This document shows positions 41,475-54,043 of a DNA stretch of 64,000 nucleotides, piece by piece. Under the pieces are notes generated by a model. That model did not search any database. It was given only the letters and a program-made list of their open reading frames with translations, and was not told the origin of the DNA. Source of the DNA: Bromus sterilis (lineage: Eukaryota > Streptophyta > Magnoliopsida > Poales > Poaceae); the NCBI GenBank assembly GCA_950022295.1, contig OX465600.1, positions 9,114,001-9,178,000 on the forward strand. Direction: 5' to 3'. Within the stretch, counting starts at the first letter, position 1. Each line of letters begins with the position of its first letter. A program made the position numbers and the translations under genes.

Positions 41475-41816
41475 ACGAAGGGAGTAATTTTATACCGTGA
41501 GCCTTACATTATGTACACTTGAAAACGTTAAATTTTTCTAGGTACTATATTTTTTTTAGAATATTTTTGGAGCCATACCGATTCATGTGTGTCCAACACG
41601 TGTTAAGGATATGTTTGGAATTGCTCTGCTCCATTGAAATTAACTTCACTTCATCAAATTCACTTTGAAGTAGCTTCATACATGAAGTTGCATCTCCAAC
41701 ATTTTTTTTATCATGTTTGGTTTTCATCTAGCTTCAGCTTCAAAAATGTGAAAATTGATAGAAAAGAGATATATTTAATTGGACGAAGTGAGGAGAAACG
41801 ATAGAGTACCCACTTA
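41475..41816. other. Unassigned AT-rich sequence with the resumed Stowaway right end
   Basis: The right terminus ACGAAGGGAGTA of the interrupted Stowaway ends near 41486. The rest holds no recognised gene. Confidence 0.4.
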
Positions 41817-43399
41817 GGCTTCGTTCGGTTCCTAAGGATTTAATCCTCTAGTGGATTTATTCCACCCAGGGATTTGGTGACCCCCACCTCGTAACCAAAT
41901 CCTTGCTGAGATTAATTCTCATGTTCTTTACCCACCCCTTCATTTAATTATTGTTCGGTTAACCCCCTCAGTTTCACCCCGCTGCTGCAAAGGATTTGGT
42001 GCAAATCAACCACAAACATCACACAAGCTTGCTGCAAAAAATTTATTAAATCAAATCTTTATGTCATTTGATAATTCAGACAAATAAATCCAACTCGAAC
42101 AGCACAACATATAATACAAATATTAATAAGTTGGAAAAGTGATTGTAATCAACGATCATTGTTGTACAACTATTATTTTCTATAGCTTGATCAAGTTTCT
42201 GTCGTGCCAAATGACACTCGTCTCGCCGATGTTGCCGTAATGATTGATGCTCTATATTGACAATGAAGGACATTAGTCCACATAAGAGAATAATAAAATA
42301 ATATCAAAGGATAACTAAATAATTCAAGCTGAATTATAAGACTAGGCTACACTAAATTATATAAAATCTAAGAATTAAACAAAATAAATCAGGCTGAATT
42401 ATTATACCAGGCTACACTGAATTACACAAAATACACTAAGTGTTGATTAAACCATCATCTTATGAATTATACAAGTGACATGCTACACTGAATTTATTTA
42501 GAGTAAAAACAATTGTACAGAGGGGATTATTCAGATGCAATATTTGAGAATTATTCACTCAACAAGAATTATTCAGTAGTTTGATCATCAAGCAAATCAG
42601 CAGCTAAGAAATGCTAGTTCCATTTATATCCCAAGAAATATGCATCTGCAGTGATAGGCAAAAAATGTTTCGAAAGAAAAAGGAAGACCATAGGAGCAAC
42701 TTTGCGGGCTACTAAACTCAGTGTGACACTCTATGAAGCCAATATATTTATCATACACTAATAATAATTAATGGTGGTGCAGGTTGGATATGGCCCTATC
42801 ACCTCCACAATAGCAAAACAAGATAAATATCTACGTCGATTATATAGAAACCAAAAAAGGTTCATTGACATTTGTGTATGAATTCGTTGCAAATATAATC
42901 CACGTGTATTCTTCATAACAAGTCAATTTAAAAATACATAGTTGTAGAGTAATCATCGAGTCCATTGGCTCCCCAAGAATCGGGGTAGGTGCCTCCATGG
43001 GCGCCACTGTGCCACAACTAACAATTGTTGTTGGGTCTTCTTCCCTACAAAAGTATGAAATCACAATCCAAACTACATTCACAAGAATAAACAGGCAACA
43101 CCACAAAAAACCCTTGGAATCGGAACTATTGTGTAGAAAACGAATAATTTAAATTACCATTGTAAATCCATGAATTGTTCGAGTAATTTCATCACATCAA
43201 GCCACTGAGCACAAACCAAGAACACAAGAAGTCCTTTCTCATGTTAGCCAGCACCAATAAGCTCCAGCATAGATCTTTCTGATGTCTGGCGTGGGGAGAG
43301 AGAGGGAGGAGGGAGAACTAGTTGCGTGGAGATGGGCGGCTACTTCTTCGAAGCGAGGCGGTGGGGGAGGTAGCGGGGCAGACTAGGGATTTGATACGG
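41817..43399. mobile_element. Possible truncated Harbinger-like element with internal repeats
   Basis: TTA followed by GGCTTCGTTCGGTTCC at 41814-41832 resembles a PIF/Harbinger terminus. No matching right end exists before gypsy LTR A begins near 43400, so the element would be truncated by that insertion. It contains a repeated AGGCTACACT.AATTA word (about 42345, 42410, 42487) and a GC-richer block (43280-43390). The minus-strand 88-codon frame at 42840-43106 is not recognised. Confidence 0.35.
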
Positions 43400-45035
43400 T
43401 GAGGATAGTTCTCTCACTTCTCGTTGGTTACCCCAAGTGGAAGGTGAGATGTAGCGTAGCAGCAAATTTCTCTCGGTGAAGATACCAAGGTTTGTCTCCA
43501 GTAGGACTCGTAGAAATACAAGAAGGTGACAACGACGCCAGATTACTTCGGGCTAACGGCGTCAGAAATTGGGCGGTTGTCTGGACCTGCACACAGAAAC
43601 TAATAACTTTGCTCCCAACGAGTACAGATGAGTTGTCAATTCCTCCGGCTTGCTGTTTACAAAGGATCAACGCAAGAGATAATAGTGCAACTGAAAATAA
43701 GAACTGAAAGTAAATTGAGGGTGTAAACAATGGTGTGAATATGGACCGGGGTCCCGTGATGTTCACTAGTGATGTCTCTCTCCCAAAAGACGATAAAAGT
43801 GCTAGCGAGGTAAACAAATCACAGCTGGGCAATTGACAGGATTATAAACGCACCGCAATGCTAAGTATGCTACAAAAGAAAGGAAGAGGTTCAAAAGCAA
43901 TGGGCAGTACGCCAAAGTAAGTAGACCGAAATCCATCTGCATCTACTACGAATCATCCATCTTGAGATATCTATCCAGAACATCTCGCTAGTATTAAGTT
44001 GTGAATCCCACCCAAAGTGTAAACTCAAAGCAACAGAAAACTGCATTAAAAGAACTTTGCGTAAAGTAAACAATCCTTGCACCCGCAGGTACAAGCACTG
44101 TTGTTTTATCCCTGGTGGCAACAACACATCCCCTAGTCTCATGTTTTTGTCACTCAAGCTAGACATCAAGGGGCTGAACCCACAATCAAGCATAATGCTC
44201 CCTCTTGGAGTTGCCACAAATCACTTGGCCAAAGTAAAATACGGCAACGGAGAACATGCAAGAATTTACTAAAGAACACAAATATAAAAGAGAACCAAAT
44301 ATATTACTCATCACAATCTGAACATAATCTCATAATCCATCAGATCCCAAAAAACTCAGCATAGCAACACAACAAGTTACAAAAGTGCCTCGATCATGTG
44401 AGGCAGCTCACGAGGTCTCGAAAGTGAAAGCACAAAGAGGGGAGGAGTACATCACATAGCTACTGGTCACAGACCCATGATCCAAGGGGGACTACTGATG
44501 GTACATCCGGGAGGCGTCCATGGCGATGGATGGTCTCCCGGAGGGGGTTCCTCCTTCCGACAGGGTGCCGGGGCAGCTTCTCCTGGCAGCCCCGAGCTTT
44601 AAACGGCTGCGGCGGCGGTACAGAGAGGAGAACGGGAATAGCAGATCGATATTAGGGGTTTCTGTCACGGGGGGTAAATATAGGCCAAAGGGGCACCGAG
44701 AGGGGCCACAGGGCAGCCAGGAGGCCTCCTGGCGCGGCCTAGGGTGGGGCCGCGCCAAGGACCCTCCTGGGGGCCTGGTGGGTCCACTCCCTTCCTTCCT
44801 TGGTGATTCGGGAAGCTTTCGGGTCGTTGATTTTTTATATAATTTTTCCGGGATTTATTTGACACTTTTAATGGTCGGAAAACGTGAAATACAAAAATAG
44901 CAGAAAACAGGAACTGACAACTGCGTGCATTGAGTTAATAGGTTATTCCAAATATGCTCAAAAGTGTATGAAAGTTCAAGCAAAACATGGCAAAGTCACA
45001 CAAAACATGCATGGAGCAAGCAGAAATTATTTTAA
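43400..45035 (-). mobile_element. Gypsy element A: 3' LTR, missing its outer end
   Basis: About 1.6 kb aligns along its length with LTR B (58525-60137). Shared words in order include TTGGTTACCC.AAGTGGAAGG, GGTTTGTCTCCAGTAGGACT, AGCTCACGAGGTCT and ACATGCATGGAGCAAGCAGA. Homology stops at about 45030, so the last 20 or so bases (the GACGTATCA terminus) and the adjoining polypurine tract are absent. CACTA sequence follows directly. Confidence 0.8.
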
Positions 45036-45325
45036 TACGAGTTAAACTAGCAAAGAAATGCCTAAGTTAGGGATTTTATTTTATTTATATGAAATTTGAG
45101 CTGAAATTATATTATGTTTTGTAGGTTTTAGTATCATCCCTGTCCTCACCGCTGTCGATCGCCAGCGTCGTCCCCTAGCCGACACCGTACCACCTCGGTG
45201 AGACCCTTCTATTTTATAAAAAAAACTTAGTTTTATGTGATAAGCTTGAATATTGATTAAGTTGGTCACTCATATATCCATGATGTTGTGTAATTAATGA
45301 TTTTTGATATACATATATAATGCAG

Positions 45326-48300
45326 ATGAGTCGTCAATGGATGTACGGTGACCGGTGCCATCCCGACTTCATTAAAGGCATGCATTATTTTCTCAGCGTG
45401 GCTGAGGCAAACAACCGGTCGAATGGTTTCATCTATTGTCCATGTAGTTCCTGTAAGAATATGAAGGATTACTCTACCTCAAAGACCATTCACGTCCACC
45501 TGCTAGAGAACGGTTTCATGCCCAGCTATAATTGTTGGACCAAGCACGGAGAAAGTGGGGTTATATTGGAAGACAACGAAGAAGAAGAGGATAGTGACAA
45601 CTATCCTATTTTCACTGAAGACGGTGATAGTAGAATGGGGGAAGACGAAGCTGAAGAAGAGCCCATTTTTTATGAGCCGATTTTTGATGACCCCGATGAC
45701 GATTTGGGTCGGGCCATTCTTGATGCGAAAATAAACTGCGGAAGTGAAAAGGAGAGGTTGAAGTTGGAGAAAATGTTAGAGGATCACAACAAACCGTTGT
45801 ACCCAAATTGCGAAGATGGCCAGAAAAAGCTGGGTACCACGCTGGAATTGCTGCAATGGAAGGCAGAGAATGGTACTCCTGACAAGGGATTTGAAAAGTT
45901 GCTGAAAATAATAAAGAAGATGCTTCCAGGGGAGAACGTATTGCCCTCTAGTACGTATGAAGCAAAGAAGGTTGTCTGCCCTCTAGGATTAGAGGTGCAG
46001 AAGATACGTGCATGCATCAATGACTGCATCCTCTACCGCAAGGAGTACGAGAATTTGAATGCATGCCCGGTATGTAGTGCATTGAGGTATAAGATCAGGT
46101 GAGATGACCCTGGCGATGTTGAGGGCGAGTCCACCCCCAGGAAGAGGTTTCCTGCGAAGGTGATGTGGTATGCTCCTATAATACCACGGTTGAAACGTTT
46201 GTTCCAAAACAAAGAGCATGCCAAGTTGTTGCGATGGCACAAAGAGGACCGTAAGAAAGATGTGATGCTGAGACACCCCGCTGACGGGTCGCAGTGGAGA
46301 AAAATCGACAGACAGTTCAAGTCATTTTCATATGACGCGAGGAACTTAAAACTTGGTATAAGTACAGATGACTTTAATCCTTTCGGGGAGCAGAGCTCCA
46401 GTCATAGCACCTGGCCAGTGACTCTATGTATCTATAACCTTCCTCGTTGGTTGTGCATGAAGCGGAAGTTCATTATGATGCCAGTGCTCATCCAAGGCCC
46501 GAGGCAACCAGGCAACGACATTTATGTGTACATGAGGCCATTGGTTGAAGAACTTTTACAGTTGTGGCGTGAAGAAGGTGTACCTGTGTGGGATGAGCAC
46601 AAACAAAAGGAATTTAACCTACGAGCGTTGTTGTTTGTAACCATCAATGATTGGCCTGCTCTTAGTAACATTTCAGGGCAGTCCAACAAGGGATACAATG
46701 CATGCGCACACTGTTTAGGTGAGACTGACAGTATATATTTGGGAAACAAGAATGTGTACCTGGGGCATCGTCGATTTCTTCCAAAACAACATCACGTAAG
46801 AAAGAGAGGAAAGCATTTCAGAGGTGAGGCAGATAACCGAACGAAGCCTACCCGCCCTACTGGGGATGTTATATATGATATGGTCAAGGATTTAAAAGTG
46901 ATCATTGGAAAGGGTCCTGGCGGACAATCTGTTCCGCATGATGTTGACGGACACGTACCCATGTGGAAGAAGAAGTCTATATTCTGGGAGCTACCCTACT
47001 GGAAATTCCTAGAGGTTCACTCGGCAATCGACGTGATGCACGTGACGAAAAATCTTTGCGTGAACCTGCTAAATTTCTTGGGCGTGTATGGGAAGACAAA
47101 AGATACACCGGATGCACGACAAGACCAGCAAAGTATCCACGAAGGAAACATCCTGAATCCAGAGAAGTATCAAGGTCCTGCCAGCTACGCTCTTACCAAA
47201 GAAGAGAAGGAGATAATTTTTGAAGTACTGAGTAGCATCAAGGTCCCGTCTGGCTTCTCGTCGAATATAAAGGGAATAATAAACATGTCAGAGAAAAAGT
47301 TTCAAAATCTAAAGTCTCATGACTGCCACGTGATTATGACACAATTACTTCCGATTGCATTGAGAGGGCTTCTGCCGGAAAATGTTCGAGTACCCATTGT
47401 CAAGCTATGTGCGTTCCTCAATGCAATTTCTCAAAAGGTGATCAATCCACTAACTCTACAAAATTTACAGAAGGATGTGGTGCAATGTCTAGTCAGCTTC
47501 GAGTTGGTGTTCCCACCATCCTTCTTCAATATTATGACACATCTCCTAGTTCACCTGGTCGAAGAGATTAGCGTTCTCGGTCCTGTATTTCTACACAACA
47601 TGTTTCCCTTTGAGAGATTCATGGGAGTCTTAAAGAAGTACGTTCATAACCGTGCTAAGCCAAAAGGAAGCATCTCCAAGGGCTATGGAACAGAGGAGGT
47701 CATTGAGTTTTGTGTTGACTTTATTCCTAACCTTAAGCCGATCGGTGTTCCTGAATCGCGCTATGAGGGGAGACTGGGTGGAAAAGGCACGCTAGGGAAG
47801 AAAGCAACAATGTGTATGGACGGACATTCTTTCACTCAAGCACACTACACAGTTCTACATAATTCCATCTTGGTGGCTCTGTACATAGTGGAACACAAGG
47901 ATATCTTACGCTCCGAATACCCGGAGCAACGTGAAGATTGGATTGATGGAGAACACATGAAGACTTTCGGCGGTTGGTTGCAAACACGTCTCATGAATGT
48001 CACCGATTAAGAACAACTATACTTGTTGGCCAAGCAACCATCTTCGACTATATCGACTTTTCAAGGGTACGAGATTAATGGGAATACATTTTACACGTTC
48101 GCCCAATATAAAAAGAGCACCAACCAAAATCGTGGTGTCCGCTTTGATGCAGCAGAGGGCAATGGGAAGAAGGTCACATATTATGGGTACATAGAGGAGA
48201 TATGGGAACTTGACTATGGACCTAATTTCAAGGTCCCTTTGTTCCGGTGCAAATGGTTCAACCTGAAAGACGGGGTACAGGTAGACCCGCAGTACGGAAT

Positions 48301-48657
48301 GACTACAGTGGATCTCAAGAATCTAGGGTACGACACCGAACCATTCGTCCTAGCCAGTGAAGTGGCTCAGGTTTTTTATGTGAAGGACATGTCTACCAAA
48401 CCGAAAAAAACAAAAGAAAGGCAAAAGTACACAACATACGATGAGCCAAAAGCCACATAGTTCTTTCAGGAAAAAGAAACATCGTGGGAGTAGAGGACAA
48501 GACAGACATATCAGAAGATTATAATAAGTTTGATGATATTCCACCCTTCAAGGTAAAAACTGACCCAAGCATCATCTTAAATAATGAAGATTGTCCATGG
48601 TTGCGTCGCAATCAGAAGAAAGGGAAACACACGAAGAAAACTCAGAAGACTAGCTAG
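45326..48657 (+). pseudogene. CACTA TNP2-type transposase (broken)
   Basis: The frame starts MSRQWMYGDRCHPDFIKGM directly after an intron acceptor (ATGCAG). The N-terminal transposase-associated zinc-finger-like domain (YCPCSSCKN) is followed by an acidic linker, CPVCSALRYK, and the TNP2 core: VMWYAPIIPRLKRLF, LFVTINDWPALSNISGQSNK, ACAHCLGETDS and IDVMHVTKNLCVNLL. A DUF4218-like region follows (ISVLGPVFLHNMFPFERFMG), then a DUF4216-like tail (WFNLKDGVQVDPQYGMTTVD). Lesions: TGA at 46100-46102, where the sequence implies Arg (CGA to TGA, a CpG-deamination change); TAA at 48008-48010 (Glu implied); and a 1-base shift in the AAAA near 48448, after which the frame continues to the TAG at 48655-48657. 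In life it would bind the element ends and catalyse excision. Confidence 0.9.
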
Positions 48658-48765
48658 ATAGGGATCATAACTTGTGTATCTCAATATGGAAATCACTTTT
48701 GTGTAATGATGTTACTGTATGTAAGATATTAACAATGGAGATGTATTCTTTCACGGGCTTGCGTC

Positions 48766-48927
48766 ATGGCCTATCGTGGCCCCCGCCTGCGCTACCCTCA
48801 GTCCCATCCCACGCGTGCTCACCCGCCGAGGTTCGAGTACCGCGACCCCGATGCCAGTGACGACAACATCGGCGACTATGACGACTACAGTGGGGACGTT
48901 TATAGGGCTAGTCACGACTATGACTGA
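48766..48927 (+). CDS. Small frame (53 aa) just downstream of the transposase
   Basis: The ATG at 48766 opens a frame with a basic, Pro/Arg-rich start (MAYRGPRLRYPQSHPTRAHP) and an acidic, Asp/Tyr-rich end (ASDDNIGDYDDYSGDVYR). It ends at TGA 48925-48927. It is GC-rich compared with its surroundings, as coding exons in this element are. It could be a separate small gene or a terminal exon of an alternative transposase transcript. I do not recognise it. Confidence 0.35.
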   Translation: MAYRGPRLRYPQSHPTRAHPPRFEYRDPDASDDNIGDYDDYSGDVYRASHDYD

Positions 48928-49059
48928 ATGACTCCAACATTCGAATCTAGCCATGTGTATCTTAATTTTCAGTTGAGCTATGTACTTTAATTCGAGTTCA
49001 ATCGTAATAAAATTTTATTCCCGCACATGCACTAAGAGGTGTGGGCTAGGGTTGGGCCA

Positions 49060-49440
49060 TGGCAAAGAGAAGAGGGGGTGGTGGTGTCCACGACCCAAAA
49101 CAGAAAAGAGAAAGGGAGAAAAAGAGAAAAATAAAAGAGAGGGGGAAGTGTCCCCTCTCTTGTCTCTCATCCAGAGACAAAGAGCGAAAAAGAGAGAGAA
49201 AAGACAAGGGGCAGGGGTGAAAAAAGTGCATGTGCACAAGTGTTGGAGAAAAAGAAATACAAAAGAAATACAAAAAAAAGAAATAGAAAAGAAAAGAAAC
49301 ATAAAAAAAGAAAATAAAAGAAAAAGAAAAAGAACTAGAAAAGCAAAAGAAAAAGAAACAAAAAAGAAATAAAAATAGAAAAGAAACAGAAAATAAAAAG
49401 CAAAACAGAAAAACAGAAAAAGAAAAAAAATAAAAATACC
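49060..49440. repeat. Purine-rich (GA/A) tract of about 380 bp
   Basis: The plus strand is almost entirely A and G from about 49060 to 49440, apart from a short interruption (49150-49180). It lies between the two CACTA genes, directly before three copies of the element's GGTACCGGTT-type motif. Confidence 0.85.
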
Positions 49441-50130
49441 CTTTGGTACCGGTTGGGCCTTTGGTACCGGTTGGAACCCCAAACCGGTACGAAAGGTCCC
49501 CCAGAAGGGGTTTCTTCCTTAGCGAGTCCGTGCGAAACGCCACATCCGTGCTTCTCATCCACACAACGCCACTGCACATCGCCGCAGCCACGCGCGCCGC
49601 CGTCGTCTGCCGCAGTCACGCGCGCCGCCGTCGTCCGCCGCTCGCCGTCTCCAGCAGGTAAGTCCTCCTCGCCTCCTCGCCATTCCCCGCTCGCCGGCTG
49701 CAAGCACGCGCGCATGCAGAGACTCCGGCCGGCGCCGATGCCGCTAACGCCGGCCACGTCGCCTCACCACGCTGTGCCGCCTCGCAGACGCCGTGCCGCC
49801 GTGCCGTGCCGTGCCGCCTCGATGCAGTAGAGTCCGGCCGGCGCCGCCGCTTCGCCGCCACCGCGCGCGAGGTGTTCGTCGAAATGTCTGGCCGGTGAAG
49901 TCGGGGACGTGGGTGTCGACAACGGCCCTGCAGCGCACTTGCTTGCCCCCTGCTCTGCGATGATGGTAGACGCCGGTCTCACGCCGCTTGTAGACGACGG
50001 GGTATATGGTCACGCGTCGTCGATGCCGGTCTCACGCCGCTTGAAGGAGAAGGGCACGACCTTGCCGTACGCGCGTCCATGGCCGCCCACCGGCTCACGC
50101 CGCTTGTACCCTTTGGTACCGGTTGGTGTT
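49441..50130. promoter_or_regulatory. Internal copies of the CACTA terminal motif and GC-rich leader of the second gene
   Basis: GGTACCGGTTGG occurs at 49445, 49463 and 50117, with an inverted AACCGGTACGAAAG at 49483. These match the subterminal array at 54341-54540. The GC-rich stretch that follows (49550-50300) probably contains the promoter and non-coding first exons of the second CACTA gene (GCAG|GTAAGT-type junction near 49656). Binding of a transposition protein here is inferred. Confidence 0.55.
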
Positions 50131-50407
50131 CGTCGGCTAGCGCGGCGCCGACGTGAGGAGGAGTGCCGAGTGGCAGGAAGTGATAGGGAGAGGGAGGCTA
50201 GGGCAAGCAGCGGCTCGAGGGCATGTCCGGGAGAGAGGTGGTGCATGTATCTCTTGCGACATAGAGAGAAGAGCGAGAGGAGCGCCGAGTGTTAGGGTTA
50301 GGGTTATTGCTTTCTTCATTTCAATTGTTATCCATCTAGCAATCTATTATGATAATGACATGATGAATGAATTAATTGCTTTCTTAATTTTGTAGTGACA
50401 TTGAGCT

Positions 50408-53400
50408 ATGAAGGACGACACCTTCGTCCGAAATGAGGATCAAGAAGAAGCCGTGCAGAGAATGATATTTGAGAGTGCCCGTGGGACGGAACCCGATGGA
50501 GATGACTATGAGCTCACACAATTTCTGAACAATGTCGGTGAGGGACTTGAGTCTGAAGAGATTAGAAGAGAGAACGAAGTGTCCATAACAAACTCCGGCG
50601 AGGTGTATATTTATGTATCAAGTTTATGTTCATCAGTAGATGCATTCATTTATTTGTGTTGCACTTATTAACGAATCATTTTTCTTTTAGCCTTCTGGAT
50701 CATCGAGCAAGTCTGTTAAAACAAAACGAGGCCCGACGCAATTGCTAAAGGGCGAGGGTAGGTTAGCCCTCATCGCATTTAAGGATAACGGTGAACCGGT
50801 GTATCCCAAAGAGCACTGCCGCAAATTTATAAATCAAGCTGGAGTTCTTGTTAGGGACCATGTACCGATCAGCATTCAAGAGTGGCATAAGCCGAAGAAC
50901 GCGGGGACTGAAGCTAGTTATGTCAACGACGCGTTGAAATTTTTTCTTTGCGAAAATCTACTAACACGCTTCAGCCTACCGGAAGACATGACGGAAGGCC
51001 AGAAGAAGAATCTCAAGGAATGGACTCTCAAGAAGATGGCCATGCAATTCCAGACATGGAAGAAAAATATATGGGACAAATATAAGCATGAAGATCCAGT
51101 ATTCGATGATAATCTAGTGAAGATAAAAGATCACTGGCCCGCATTTAAGAGGTATAAGAAATCGTCTACTCATGTGTCCCGATCGGTCACAAATACGAAA
51201 AATGCTTCAAAGAAGGAATTTTTCCATCATTTGGGGTCAGGTGGCTACAAGACTGCCATTCCGAAGTGGAGAGCGTTTGAAGATAAACTGATGGATGCAG
51301 GAATCACTCCACAGACATGGGACTGGCCCGACCGGTCCAAGCTCTGGTTGTTCGCGCATGGGGCAGGGTTGGACCCAAAGACAGGGAAGATCGTTGCGCA
51401 GGGGAAATGGAAGGACAAAATTGAAGCAATCACGAAGAAGCTTATAGATGCAATTGAAAAGGTCAGAAAGGGAGAGTGCATTCCCGATAGAGAGAATGAC
51501 GAGCTGACACTCGCTTTGGGCAATCCTGAACACGTTGGACGGGTTCGAGCTCGCCCAGGTCTCACCAAGAAGGAAGCGTGGCCGGAGTGCGCTGACACTT
51601 ATAGAAGCCATTCGCGAAAGAAGAAGAAGGAGTCAGACAGGTTAACAGAATTGTTAAATATGGTGGAGGCGCTTGAGAAAAATCAGAGGGAACCTGATCA
51701 GCCGCTGTTTATACAGGATCCTCAAGCCGATGCCGCCCCATCTCAGCGAAGAAGCAGTGTGGGTTCCTCGCATCTTGACGGATGTGGAGGAAGCTACCCC
51801 GTGGATTATGTCACGGAGAAGACAGATTGCGAGCTACATATGTTATTCAGGAACGTGTCCGTTAAGGTGGCGGTCGGCTATGTTTACCCAAATGAAGATG
51901 GAGCAACGCACCATCATATGCCCATTCCACCTGGCTGTGTTCGTGTCGGGGTTGATGAAGTTGTTTCGGGTTTTGAAACATTGGAGCTTGATTTTCCTAG
52001 AGGTGACGATGAGAAGACAATGGCCGATGTCAAGCACGGTTTCACCCTATGGCCCAAGAAATACATCGTCCTTTTGCAAAGGCCACCGACTCCTCGTACC
52101 AGTCCACCTGAGCAGGAAAGGCCACCGACTCCTCTTCGTAGCTGTCCACATGAGCAGCAAAGGCCATCGACTCCTCCTGGTAGCAGTCCACATGAGCAGC
52201 AAAGTTCACACCTACCTGAGAGGAACCCCAGCGTGAGTCCGCCATCTCGAGATCCTCCGCGTAAGACAACGTCCTTTAAGTGGAACGGTACGCCGCCTAG
52301 GAAGAGACCTAGAAAGGAGAAACCACTGCCGCCTATTGAGAAGTTACCTTGGGAAAAAACTATCGAGGAAAACATGGAAACCTGTAAGTCCGAGCTGAAA
52401 GCCTTTTTTGCTAAGAAAGTGCCAGAGATCCCTTTTAAGAAGACTCTAGATCCGGTGAAAGTTGCGCGTACCGTTGAGAATCTATATGACCCTGTACCAT
52501 CTCCGCCATCTGCCTATAGGCGTTCTATTAAAAAGTCGTATGACGAGATGATGGGGGCTAAAAACCCACTCAATCGGGTGTCACAGCGAAAAAAGGGAAA
52601 CAACAAGCGCACCAGCTCGGACAACAACCCGTCCAATCGGTCCTCCCTCTCATGGTGTTTGACGAGAAGGCCGTTGAAAGTTCTCGACAATCCATCGATT
52701 ACCCCTTAGATGAAGTAGCATATCAATTTGTTCAAGGGAAAGATTTGGTCGAGAATCTCAGGAAGCTACCAACAAGTATGCGTAATTTGCATGCATGGTA
52801 CAGTAATGCCACAAAGAGAGGGATCGAGTGTATCATGGTGCGAGTTAAGGAAGAGCACTACTTCCAAGAATACTCTGTGAGCGTTGACTTCTGCGAACCT
52901 TTTCAGTTATACAATCTCCGGGCCCTCGACAAATCTATCATCAGTTGCTATTGTCTGTAAGTGATTTATTTATGTAATTTGAGAAGTCTTTAGCTCAGCT
53001 CGTTCTTTGTCTGCAAATTATAATCTTTTGTGTGCTATATTATGCAGATCGAAGATGCTCGAATGCAAAAGGGATGAAATCAAGCACATTGGGTTCATTG
53101 ACCCGAATACAATGCATGAAATAACCATAGAGGATCCCATCTATAACAGGGATACACCGGAGACTTTGCTAAGGTTTTTGAAGCGACAACGTGACAAAAA
53201 GATAATACTTTGGCCTTACAACTTCAAGTAAGTGTTACTGTCTTATAAGACATTTCTCTTTTGCTCACGAGATGTTCAAATTTTAACTGATGACTTATAT
53301 ATATGGCACTGCATATTTAAACGTGCGCAGGTTCCACTTTATTCTTATCGTTATTGATATGTACGAAGGAAAAGTTGAAGTCTTTGACTCAAAAATCAAA

Positions 53401-54043
53401 GAGCCTACACTATAGAAGACGGCTTTTCTTATGCTCAAAAAGTAATTTTAATTCTTATCGGTTTTTTTCGTTAATTTCCTAATATCAACTAATTGATAAC
53501 TTTTTTATGCATTTTCTTTTGTCTGGCAGCGTATGGGAAACGTTCATCAAGGAAGATCAGTCCCATGAATGGAAACCGAAGCTGACGTGGCGTTTGAACA
53601 AAGTAAGTAGTACTACCTAGGTCCACACACCTTTATCATACTTGATTATTGTTTGATTGAATTATATTCTTGTACAGAAATGCCCGCAACAACCACAGGG
53701 GACTAATCTATGTGGATACTACGTTTGCGAGAACATCCATACAATTGTCAGCGAGAGAACAAATAATGAAAGAAATAAAGAGGTACGAAAACAATATTCA
53801 CAAATTTATTTTGTTATCATATATAAGTTGTGCTTAGTTTCAGTAATAATTGTTTGATTGTGATTTGATATATATACACACACACATAGCTCATGTATTC
53901 ATTTGTATCTCATTCTTTTACAGTTGGCAAGAAAGCGGGACAAGATCTCAATCGAGGAACGCTTCAAAGCAATTGGCGATGAATTGGCGGGATTTTTCCT
54001 TCGGGGCGTCATACCGCCATTCAGAGAGTTCCACTATGAATGA
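50408..54043 (+). pseudogene. CACTA second gene: Ptta/En-Spm domain plus Ulp1 protease domain (broken)
   Basis: By eye the exons are 50408-50602, 50691-52959, 53048-53229, 53331 to about 53442, about 53531-53603, 53680-53780 and about 53924-54043. The long exon includes FINQAGVLVRDHVPISIQEW, the Ptta-type transposase domain (VKIKDHWPAFKRYKKS, then RPGLTKKEAWPECADTYRSH), and a Pro-rich linker of three 13-14-residue repeats (52080-52202). The later exons give a C48-type peptidase fold: FHFILIVIDMYEGKVEVFDS (His and Asp) and PQGTNLCGYYVCENI (Cys). Lesions: a 1-base frameshift between about 52590 and 52652, and an in-frame TAG at 53413-53415 after KEPTL. Such second proteins are thought to assist transposition; the protease's target is not known. 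Confidence 0.8.
52080..52202 (+). repeat. Three 39-42-bp coding repeats
   Basis: AGGCCACCGACTCCTC-type units encode RPPTP...SP.EQ(E/Q) at 52080, 52119 and 52161, in frame within the second CACTA gene. Confidence 0.85.

Noticed and set aside
49015..49591. 155- and 181-codon Phe-rich minus-strand frames
   Set aside because: They are the complement of the purine-rich tract and have no real coding signature.
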